Shown: positions 1 to 7,482 of the stretch, piece after piece
How the letters are laid out: each line of letters opens with the position of its first letter
Position numbering within the stretch: position 1 is the first letter of the stretch
From: CALBPI01 sp039033695
GTDB lineage: Bacteria; Pseudomonadota; Gammaproteobacteria; Steroidobacterales; Woeseiaceae
Assembly (NCBI GenBank): GCA_039033695.1
Contig: JBCCCC010000027.1
Span: 1-26,083 of the forward strand
DNA: 26,083 bases
Direction: 5' to 3'
Translations under genes and position numbers: made by a program
The notes under the pieces: model-generated
What the model saw: the letters and a program-made list of their open reading frames with translations, nothing else
What the model was told of the DNA's origin: nothing
Database searches by the model: none

Positions 1-378
1 GAGCAGAATGTAAAACGAACCCATGACACCGCCGAAGTAATTGAACCAGTTGTCCGGATGCCAACCGTGCTTGATTAGAATCCAGTACAGCTCGTTCTCG
101 ATCAGCACCCACGCCAACGCAAAAAAGAAGCAGATGATCAGCGAGCCGAACGCAATTCGCATGGGGGGCTGTGACCATAGTCGGTGATAGAGTGCGCGTA
201 TTGGGATAGTGAACAAGAACCCGGTAAGTGCCGTGCCCGCGATGACCGTGAAATACGCATCCGGCTTCTCGTGCGCGAGGGCACCAATATAGGCCGTGGT
301 CACGAACCCAGACCAACCCGCGAGGTTCAAAGTCCAGTAGAACCGGCGGCGGTCAAAGATGATCTGTCGAATGTTCAT
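1..378 (-). CDS. LytS-like membrane sensor histidine kinase, N-terminal part (partial)
   Basis: The frame is open from an ATG at 376-378 to the window edge, giving 126 residues with no stop. It begins with a short basic stretch (MNIRQIIFDRRR), then an F-Y-W-T-L-N-L-A-G-W-S-type segment, and continues as about four hydrophobic spans joined by short basic loops. This resembles the N-terminal membrane domain of LytS/YehU-type kinases (His_kinase family, partner of LytTR regulators). The kinase domain itself lies outside the window, so the call rests on the membrane domain and on context. It starts 17 bases after the stop of the RND adaptor gene on the same strand, so it is probably the third gene of the pump operon. 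An unrelated multi-pass membrane protein is the main alternative. Confidence 0.6.
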   Translation of the reverse strand, partial: MNIRQIIFDRRRFYWTLNLAGWSGFVTTAYIGALAHEKPDAYFTVIAGTALTGFLFTIPIRALYHRLWSQPPMRIAFGSLIICFFFALAWVLIENELYWILIKHGWHPDNWFNYFGGVMGSFYILL

Positions 379-395
379 ACGAGTTAACGGTGCGC

Positions 396-1439
396 TTACG
401 AGTCCGAATAGACTATCACGAGCTGGCCGTCATCCAGCGCCTCAGCACCGCGCACGGCGACGGTGTCGCCAGCTTGCAAATCGCCCTTAACCGCGACACG
501 GTCACCATTCGCCTCTGACACTTCCACGGCGATGCGTTGTGCACGATTGTCGTTGGCAATGCGCATGACGTACGCGCCTTCCGCGCGCAGTACGATGGCA
601 TCGCGTGGTACCGTCAATGCGGGGTTTCCTGCCAGCGGCAACGATACGCTGACGAGTTGACCAGCTGCGAGGTGCTCGCGGGCCGCCGGTGGCAGATCGA
701 TGCGTACTTCGAAAGCTTGTGATGCTGCCTCAGCCGCTGGCACGGTTGCGCGTACAAGGCTATCGAAATGCAGGGTGTTTAGGCGTACTGCCGCCATACT
801 GCCCGTACGCACGCGCGGCAAGTACCGCACGGGCACTTGTGCACGCACTTCGAGTCCTTGCGTATCGGTGAAATCCAATAGTAATTCGCCGCGCGGCACA
901 TCTTCGTTGTCATTGCGAAATCGCCTGGTGACGACGCCGTCGAACGGCGCAACCGCCGTGCACCGCCGCAGCTCATTCTCAGTCTGGCGCACGCGTACGC
1001 CGGCAATCCTCAATTGACTGGCAGACATCTCGCGATCTGCTCGAAGTTGCGCTAGCTGCGTGGCCGGCACAGCCAGTTCTGCTTGCTCAAGTCGTTGCAC
1101 CTCACGTGTCAGTGATGCCAATCGGATCTCCTCTAGTCGGGTCTGCTCGACTTGCTCCTCACGGCGTAACTTGATCATCTCGCAATCGAACGTGGCCACC
1201 GGATCACCGCTTGCAACAAAGTCGCCAGGTTCAGCAATCCACGCAAGGCGCGCGGCCAAGCCCGCTGTGATCGTTGTCGCATGTCGACTGTGCACCGTGC
1301 CAGCAACTGGCACCATGGGTGTCAGCTCAGCATCGTCGACTGCACTGATCGTGACTTTGGGCGCTGACTCCTGTGCGCCGGCCAGCGTCGTCACGAGCAT
1401 ACCAACGACGAGCGTCATTCGTCTGCAACCGCGAATCAC
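396..1439 (-). CDS. RND efflux periplasmic adaptor (HlyD/MFP family)
   Basis: The 347-residue protein links an inner-membrane RND pump to an outer-membrane channel. A signal peptide covers about residues 1-22 (hydrophobic core MTLVVGMLVTTLAGAQ). The first half of a biotinyl-lipoyl domain follows at about 45-85, then a helical hairpin rich in E, Q, L and R at about 88-160. The second lipoyl half (VAPFDGVVTRRF) follows at about 165, and beta-barrel and membrane-proximal domains run to the end. The GTG start at 1437-1439 overlaps the pump's TGA as GTGA, which indicates translational coupling. The internal ATG at residue 8 is an alternative start that keeps the signal peptide. The protein is slightly short for a drug-efflux adaptor but complete. 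Confidence 0.9.
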   Translation of the reverse strand: MIRGCRRMTLVVGMLVTTLAGAQESAPKVTISAVDDAELTPMVPVAGTVHSRHATTITAGLAARLAWIAEPGDFVASGDPVATFDCEMIKLRREEQVEQTRLEEIRLASLTREVQRLEQAELAVPATQLAQLRADREMSASQLRIAGVRVRQTENELRRCTAVAPFDGVVTRRFRNDNEDVPRGELLLDFTDTQGLEVRAQVPVRYLPRVRTGSMAAVRLNTLHFDSLVRATVPAAEAASQAFEVRIDLPPAAREHLAAGQLVSVSLPLAGNPALTVPRDAIVLRAEGAYVMRIANDNRAQRIAVEVSEANGDRVAVKGDLQAGDTVAVRGAEALDDGQLVIVYSDS

Positions 1440-4400
1440 GCAGCCACCTGAGTTGTGCCTGACACGTCAGTCAGCTGCGCAGTCTCAGCCGCGCGCCCGC
1501 ATCGCAGCACGCTTGGTAACAGAATGAGCGTGAACACCGCACTTAGCGACATACCGCCAACAATAACGGTGGCCAGGCCCCGGTAGATCTCACTGCCTGC
1601 ACCTGGTACGACAACCAGCGGCAGCATGCCAACGATCGATGTGAGCGTGCTCATGAAAATGGGCCTCGCGCGGATGCGGATCGCCTGCGCAACAGCGGCA
1701 TGACGCATTACGCCATTGCGTTCGGCGACCCGTGTCTGATGTACCAGTAGAATCGCGTTGTTGACCACCAATCCCAGCATGATAATGAAGCCGACCATGG
1801 TTAGCAGATCCAGAGATTGATAAGTGAACAGGTTGAGCACTTTCAGCGCGAGTACGCCGCCGACCACAGCCAACGGCATGGTCATGACGACGATCAAGCT
1901 ATCCCGCAGCGAGCGAAACATCGCCGCCATGATCAGCAACAGCATCAACACGGCCAAGGCGAAGTTCTTTGCCATGTCGCGCATCGCGCTGCCGAGTTGA
2001 TCGACTGTTCCTGTGTATTGCGTTGTGGCATCGGCGGGCATGGCCGCCACCAGTGACGGTTCTACGACGGATCGAAGTTGCACCAGCGCCTCTTCCATCG
2101 TGATGCCAGCGGGCGGTAACACCTGCAGCGTTATCGTACGTTGCCCGTTGACGCGCCGCAGCCGAGTAGGGCCGACGGACCTTGCCAGCGGCGCGAGTTC
2201 GCCGATCACTTGAATGCCCGCATCTGGCGTGTGGACCGGTAGTCCGGCCAGGTCCTCCGGGTTATCCCAATTGCCGCCCCAAACAATCACATCCGAACTC
2301 TCGTTACCATCAAAGTAACGCCCGGCCAGAATGCCACCTGTGAACGCCCTGATCGCGTCACCCACCTGAGCACGATTCAGACCCGCTTGTGAGATGCGCC
2401 AATCGTCAGGCTGCAGGTGCAGCTCTGGTTTTGACAACGTGATGCCGGGTATAGCGCGCGCAGACCAGCCGCTTAGTTGTTCGTTGATCGCAGCGCTTCC
2501 CGCGCGAGCCGCCTGCATCAACGGCTGGAGCTGCGGCCCCTGCAAATCGATATCGATGTTGCGACCGCCACCGATGCCTATATTCAACAACGATGCCCGC
2601 GACACGAAGGTGCTGACACCTGGCAGCCCGACTGACAGCCGCTCACGTAACAGTTCCATGAGTGCCTCGGCTTCTCGGGGATTGTCCGGGTATATGAATA
2701 CGCCAGTGGCATCGGGCCCGAAGCTGAACAGGTTATAGCCGCGAATACCATAGTCCGCGGTGCCATCCACATGCGGTTGCAGCCGCTCGATAATCGGCTC
2801 CATGAGTTCTCTTCGTATCGTGCCAAGCGACATGCTTTCCGGCAGACTGAACGAGACGATCACGCCATCTCCATCGGCCTGTGGAAGCAGATCGACGCGC
2901 GGCGCCAATACCGCAACCGTCAGCAATGGCGTGCTAATCAATCCGACGATCCACAGCGCTCGCCGTAGCGGCGTGTCAGTCAGCGCTGCGATGCGCGCCG
3001 TAATGGTAGTCCACGCGGGTTGCCAGGGATCGTTCAGCACAGCATTTTTCAGGAGATAGCGACTGGCGACCGGTAAAATGGTCAACGCGGCTATTGTCGA
3101 GGTGGCCACAGCGACAGAGAGTGTCAGCGCAAGGTCCGCGAACAGCTGACCCTCAAGCCCTCGCATGAACACGATAGGCAGAAAGATCGCGACGCTGGTG
3201 ACCGTGGATGCGAACAATGCACCAACCACCTGCGAGGGGCCCTCGCGTATCGCTTGGTCTTGCGAGCGGCCGTCCTGGCGCAGCCGCAGAATATTCTCTT
3301 GCACGATGATGGCGGCATCTAGCACTAGGCCAACCGAGAAGGCCAGCCCCGCGAGCGAGACCACGTTGATACTTCGCCCGAGTAGTCGCATCGCGACGAA
3401 TGCAGCCAGCAACGAGAACGGGATCGTTAATGCGATCAACAACGTGGCGCGCGCACCGCGCAGGAATGTCCACAGCAACCCGAGCGCGAGCAGTACACCG
3501 ACCAACAAGTTGGTATTGACGAGATTGATCGCGCGACGAATATGAACCGAAGCATCGAAGCTCAGCACAAGTTGCAAATTGCGCTCCGCCAACACACCGG
3601 CATTCAGCGTATGGATCACCTCATTGATCTCATCCAGAATGGATACGGCATTGGCACCGTATTTACCCTGCAAGCGGATATAGTAGGCGGGGAAGCCTGT
3701 GCGATAGGTGTATCCGGAGCGCGGATACAATTCAGTACTGACCGTGGCGATGTCTCGCAGATACACAGGCTGTGCGCCATTGCGTGACACAATTAGCCCC
3801 TCAAGCTGCGCAAGATCGAAGCCACCCAGAAAGCGCACGGTGTATTGCCTGCGACCCACGCTCGCGGTTCCACCGGTGCTGTTCACTGCGCGCGTAACGG
3901 TGTCGGCGATATCGGCCACCTGAACGCCCAACGCGGCGGCACGGTATGGATCGAATGTGATCAGTACGATGGGTTCACGTTCGCTACGCAGATCCACTCG
4001 CTGAACCCCCGGAACGTTTAGCAGCTGCGGTGTGACGTGCGAATCAATGATGTCCTGAAATGCGGTCACATCGACATCGCGGGTTTGCGTCCGCGAATGT
4101 ACGAGCAAGGTTGCAACCGGGTTCTCGAAACCGCCCACCTGGAGGCGTGGCTCGTCTGCATCAGGCGGCAGCGCGCTAACGTTGTTCAGAGCGCTCATGA
4201 CATCGATTGTCGCCTGCTGCAGGTCACTGCCAATATCAAACCGCAATGTCAGCCCAGCATTGCCGGACGACATGCTGCTGGTCATATGTGTGACACCCGG
4301 AACGTTACGGAGCGCTTCCTCCTGCGGCTCGATAATATTGGTTTCGATCTCCTGCGGCGATGCAGAGCGCCACGACGTGTTGATATGAATCTCGGGATAC

Positions 4401-4522
4401 TCGATGTCCGGCAGCATCTGAATAGGCAAACCGACGATTGCCGTCACCCCAACCACGATGACAAACGTGGCCATTGCCAGCAGTGCCGCCGGATGGTTGG
4501 CAGATAGACGGGTCAGTGACAC
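1436..4522 (-). CDS. RND family efflux pump permease (HAE1-like)
   Basis: The 1028-residue protein has the full RND plan: TM1 at about 13-33, a large periplasmic loop, TM2-6 at about 335-480, TM7, a second large loop, and TM8-12 at about 850-1010. It would use the proton gradient to export substrates from the periplasm or outer leaflet. The TM4 motif reads GLVLDAAII, with the Asp at residue 402; the second Asp of the classical AcrB DD pair is Ala. In TM10 the AcrB Lys940 position is Asn (GLVVNNAILL, Asn at about 921), while RARPIFMSTLTS in TM11 is typical. This is the single-Asp HAE1 variant, and the substrate cannot be inferred. The start is GTG at 4520-4522 with no obvious Shine-Dalgarno. 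The gene leads an operon with the adaptor and the LytS-like kinase. Confidence 0.93.
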   Translation of the reverse strand: MSLTRLSANHPAALLAMATFVIVVGVTAIVGLPIQMLPDIEYPEIHINTSWRSASPQEIETNIIEPQEEALRNVPGVTHMTSSMSSGNAGLTLRFDIGSDLQQATIDVMSALNNVSALPPDADEPRLQVGGFENPVATLLVHSRTQTRDVDVTAFQDIIDSHVTPQLLNVPGVQRVDLRSEREPIVLITFDPYRAAALGVQVADIADTVTRAVNSTGGTASVGRRQYTVRFLGGFDLAQLEGLIVSRNGAQPVYLRDIATVSTELYPRSGYTYRTGFPAYYIRLQGKYGANAVSILDEINEVIHTLNAGVLAERNLQLVLSFDASVHIRRAINLVNTNLLVGVLLALGLLWTFLRGARATLLIALTIPFSLLAAFVAMRLLGRSINVVSLAGLAFSVGLVLDAAIIVQENILRLRQDGRSQDQAIREGPSQVVGALFASTVTSVAIFLPIVFMRGLEGQLFADLALTLSVAVATSTIAALTILPVASRYLLKNAVLNDPWQPAWTTITARIAALTDTPLRRALWIVGLISTPLLTVAVLAPRVDLLPQADGDGVIVSFSLPESMSLGTIRRELMEPIIERLQPHVDGTADYGIRGYNLFSFGPDATGVFIYPDNPREAEALMELLRERLSVGLPGVSTFVSRASLLNIGIGGGRNIDIDLQGPQLQPLMQAARAGSAAINEQLSGWSARAIPGITLSKPELHLQPDDWRISQAGLNRAQVGDAIRAFTGGILAGRYFDGNESSDVIVWGGNWDNPEDLAGLPVHTPDAGIQVIGELAPLARSVGPTRLRRVNGQRTITLQVLPPAGITMEEALVQLRSVVEPSLVAAMPADATTQYTGTVDQLGSAMRDMAKNFALAVLMLLLIMAAMFRSLRDSLIVVMTMPLAVVGGVLALKVLNLFTYQSLDLLTMVGFIIMLGLVVNNAILLVHQTRVAERNGVMRHAAVAQAIRIRARPIFMSTLTSIVGMLPLVVVPGAGSEIYRGLATVIVGGMSLSAVFTLILLPSVLRCGRAAETAQLTDVSGTTQVAA

Positions 4523-4780
4523 GGGCTTGTACGGTTGGCGCGATCCATGGTCCTTTAATAACGTACCGCTCTGCCATCACCTAGCGTAATTCGGCAGAAC
4601 GACGGTGTAGCGAGATGAGTCGAGTCAGCCTGTTTACGCGCGAGAATCGTCGCCAGGACAACGCTGTCGCCGCGTCGCATTCGTCTCGCCGCAGCATTCC
4701 TGCCATTCATCGCATCTGCGCCATTCTGAGATCAGATCGACGCTACGATCCGTCAACAGGATTACTCAAGGAGAACTGCG

Positions 4781-6247
4781 ATGCGCTCTCAAACACTGCT
4801 TACGTTGTGTTGCCTGGCAATGATCAATACTGCAAGCGCCGGCAATCTGACTCAGAAGAACAACGAGAAAACCACGGCAGTCATTGCCAAAGTCGTCGAA
4901 GCGTACGGCGGTAGCGAAGTGCTGGCCAGCCTTGACAGCGTCATCGTTGAGCATCAGACGATCAATGTCGCCGTAGATCAAAGCCCCGCCACGGAGCCAC
5001 CGTGGGCGCGAAACCAGGCCGCCGGCATTAGCGCCATTGATCTTGGTGATAGCGCTTTTGCGACGATTAACGCGGGGGAGGGCGTTGGTTTCGAGTTTCA
5101 CAACGCCACTGTCATCAATGGCGACGAGAGCTTTCAACTTGACTATCGCGCTGGCCTAGCACGCCCAATTGAGTCGCCAAACTTCGACCAGTCGTCCGGC
5201 CCGTTTGTGCGCGTCACGCCGGCACTACTGGTCCATCAATTGCAAAACCACGCACGCACGGCACATCACCTTGGCGTCGTGAAACACGATGATCGCAAGC
5301 ACGATGTGATCGCGTTCTCGATGAGTGTGGGGCCAGCGATCAGCTTGTACATCGACCGCGAGACGCATCTGATCACCCACAGCGAACGCGTGATACCGGG
5401 GTTTGGTCTGATTGGCTATGAGTTCCGCGACTATGAGACCGTGGACGGTATTCCATTCAACAAGAATTTTGTGTTGTATCAAAACGGCGAACTCGCGATG
5501 GAGCGCAAGAACCTGGTGACGAAGGTCAATGCCTCAATCGCTGAGCATCTCGCCGTGAGCCCCAGACTTGAGCGAACAGCGGCCCTGCAACCAGATCCGA
5601 TGAGCCGCCAGCGCTTGGGCGAAGGTGTCCATCTCATCGGCGGATCCGGTACCTATGGCCTATTCATCGAGATGGAAGACCACGTGATCGCAGTTGGCGG
5701 CACTGGCGGCGCGTCCGAGCGCATCGCGCAGCTGCGCGAGGTGACTGACAAGCCGATCCGCTATGGCGTGCTCACCCATCACCATGCCGACCATTTGTTT
5801 GCAGTACCAGACTATGCGGATGCTGACATTGCCATCGTCACAGCGACAGCGCACAAGGGTGTGGTCACCGCAGCAGTTGGCGATCGTAAGGCCAAAATCA
5901 AAACGGTCGAAAAGCGGATGTCGCTATCCGACGAGCAGCGGCGCGTGGAGGTTATCGACATCGGCCCAACTGCGCATACCGAGCACCTGTTGGTTGTGTG
6001 GCTGCCCGATGAGCGGATCTTGTTTGAGGCCGATCATTTCAGCATGCCACTCAACGGACCCGCGGGCCCAGCAGTCAGTGGCACACGAACGTTTGCCGAA
6101 GCGCTGATTCGACATGACCTTGCGCCGGCGATCATTGTCTCCGCCCACAGTCCACGACCGGGCACGATGGCGGATCTTGAGGCGGCACTGAATCGACCAG
6201 TGGCCGATACGCCTATGATTGGCGCCGCAACGAGCCGTGCGTTCTAG
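4781..6247 (+). CDS. Secreted MBL-fold metallohydrolase with N-terminal LolA-like domain
   Basis: The protein has 488 residues. A signal peptide spans about 1-20 and ends at SAG. Residues about 25-270 form a beta-rich region with features such as LYIDRETHLI and YETVDGIPF, reminiscent of LolA-type lipoprotein-sorting folds. The metallo-beta-lactamase domain begins at about 285. Metal ligands are visible: H333-H-H-A-D337-H338, H399 in AHTEH, D418 in FEADHF and H456 in SAHS. The fold binds two metals and the enzyme should be a periplasmic hydrolase, but the substrate is not evident. The ATG is preceded by AAGGAG at ideal spacing, which fixes the start. It is a single gene divergent from the RND operon and followed by a 10-bp hairpin. 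Quinoprotein-relay or SoxH-type MBL proteins are the nearest named relatives that come to mind, without certainty. Confidence 0.85.
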   Translation: MRSQTLLTLCCLAMINTASAGNLTQKNNEKTTAVIAKVVEAYGGSEVLASLDSVIVEHQTINVAVDQSPATEPPWARNQAAGISAIDLGDSAFATINAGEGVGFEFHNATVINGDESFQLDYRAGLARPIESPNFDQSSGPFVRVTPALLVHQLQNHARTAHHLGVVKHDDRKHDVIAFSMSVGPAISLYIDRETHLITHSERVIPGFGLIGYEFRDYETVDGIPFNKNFVLYQNGELAMERKNLVTKVNASIAEHLAVSPRLERTAALQPDPMSRQRLGEGVHLIGGSGTYGLFIEMEDHVIAVGGTGGASERIAQLREVTDKPIRYGVLTHHHADHLFAVPDYADADIAIVTATAHKGVVTAAVGDRKAKIKTVEKRMSLSDEQRRVEVIDIGPTAHTEHLLVVWLPDERILFEADHFSMPLNGPAGPAVSGTRTFAEALIRHDLAPAIIVSAHSPRPGTMADLEAALNRPVADTPMIGAATSRAF

Positions 6248-6282
6248 TCGCGCCTGGTGAGCGGCCAGACGGGATTGGCGGG

Positions 6283-6318
6283 CGGGCATCTGTCGCTGCA
6301 TGCTGAGGCAGATGCCCG
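6283..6318 (+). terminator. 10-bp hairpin downstream of the MBL gene
   Basis: CGGGCATCTG (6283-6292) pairs perfectly with CAGATGCCCG (6309-6318) across a 16-base loop that itself contains GCATGC. It lies 36 bases after the MBL stop. The following sequence is only moderately T-rich (TTGGTGCTTGTTGATTT), so it is a weak intrinsic terminator or an mRNA-stabilising 3' hairpin. Confidence 0.45.
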
Positions 6319-6462
6319 TTGGTGCTTGTTGATTTATGGTATACGCGAGTATCCGACTGATAATGATAGCGATAGTGAGAAGGGCGATTATCAATAGTGT
6401 GAGGCGACGACGAATGTCCGGCTTTCCCGATGAGCCGATGTTTGGGTGTCGTCCAGAATCTG

Positions 6463-7110
6463 TCAGATCTGGAAAAAAATTTGCTCTAAGACGAAAAACA
6501 GATTTTGTATCAACACGAATGCGATCAATCCAAACGCGACCGCATAAAAGCTGGCGGCAGCGACACGAGCATGCCGCCTGACTACTTCCGCGTCGTTGAA
6601 GATCGTCCAGAAGACGCTCGCCTTTCTCTCCTCCGTAGCCCGAATTTTCTCCTCCTCAGGCAACGAGCGTAGACTATCGCTATCCCACAACACACTAAAC
6701 TTTGCCCCACTGTCGCCGATGTCGTTAAAGTAGTGGTACAAATGCGCTCTTCCTTTTTTTTGGTCGACAAAAGATGAATAGCTTTCGTTCTCAGCAATCA
6801 CACGGGGGCAAAAAATTAGAACGAGCAGATTCCCTAATACAAAACCAACAGCGCTGAAGTAAAAAAGCTGCCATGAAAATGGCACGCCCGTTGCTATTTC
6901 GAACGAGTAATCGAAAATAGTTACCGAAATCAGGTCTTCAATTCGATTGGTAAATTTGACGAGGATCGGAACTAGAAACAGCCAGATGTACATTGACTGT
7001 ACGAGTCTTATCGTCTCGACACGCTTCAAGGTGCTCCAATTCGTCGCTTTCATTGCTTGCACATATCTTATGCCCCTTTCCGCTAGTCTACTGGAAATTG
7101 ACTCACTCAA
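6463..7110 (-). CDS. Hypothetical membrane protein in the accessory island
   Basis: The 215-residue protein has a basic amphipathic N-terminus. Hydrophobic spans lie at about 38-54 (MYIWLFLVPILV), 80-103 (QLFYFSAVGFVLGNLLVLIF) and 188-212 (FYAVAFGLIAFVLIQNLFFVL). A charged soluble loop of about 80 residues separates the second and third spans. No family is recognised. The 7110 start is TTG; a GTG at 7062 preceded by AAAGGGG is a credible alternative giving about 199 residues. Codon use and base composition match the AT-richer island rather than the flanks. It follows the ATPase-TOPRIM gene on the same strand after 372 bases, so it may be a membrane partner or effector of that protein, or an independent cargo gene. 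Confidence 0.6.
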   Translation of the reverse strand: MSESISSRLAERGIRYVQAMKATNWSTLKRVETIRLVQSMYIWLFLVPILVKFTNRIEDLISVTIFDYSFEIATGVPFSWQLFYFSAVGFVLGNLLVLIFCPRVIAENESYSSFVDQKKGRAHLYHYFNDIGDSGAKFSVLWDSDSLRSLPEEEKIRATEERKASVFWTIFNDAEVVRRHARVAAASFYAVAFGLIAFVLIQNLFFVLEQIFFQI

Positions 7111-7482
7111 GATCCCGAGGCTCTGCGGGGCAAGATCAATCGACCACTACACACAGTTACAGGTAGCCGCCGCCAACCAATGCGACAGCTTACGCGTTCG
7201 CGCCGAGACATATGAAGACTTCACTAGACTTAGTCAAGGCAAAGCGATCTACAGATCGTACGTCGGAAGATATTATATCCTTGCTGGGAACCCGTGATCA
7301 CTCAACCTGTGCATTTCTTCCTGGAAATAGCTTTGGGGGTTCTAAGTTCCTCTGGCTAAAGTCCACACCTGATCAAGATTTGCGCCGCGCGATGGCGAGA
7401 CTATGCCAACACTGTGATGAATGTGCAGACTAACCAACTAATCCGCAAAAGTTAAGAATGCCTGTTAGGCAACGATTTCTTC
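7111..7482. other. 372-bp gap inside the island
   Basis: No convincing gene was found. A 73-codon plus-strand frame (7212-7433) ends in a Cys/His-rich tail (CQHCDEC) but has no Shine-Dalgarno and no recognisable homology. A minus-strand TATAAT (7272-7277) could serve as a -10 for the downstream membrane-protein gene, although no good -35 sits 16-18 bases upstream. A small hairpin (GCCTgttAGGC, 7460-7470) just after the ATPase stop is a weak terminator candidate. Confidence 0.35.

Noticed and set aside
7212..7433. 73-codon plus-strand frame with a Cys-rich tail
   Set aside because: It has no Shine-Dalgarno, opposes all island genes and has no recognisable family; it is kept only as a note in the gap entry.
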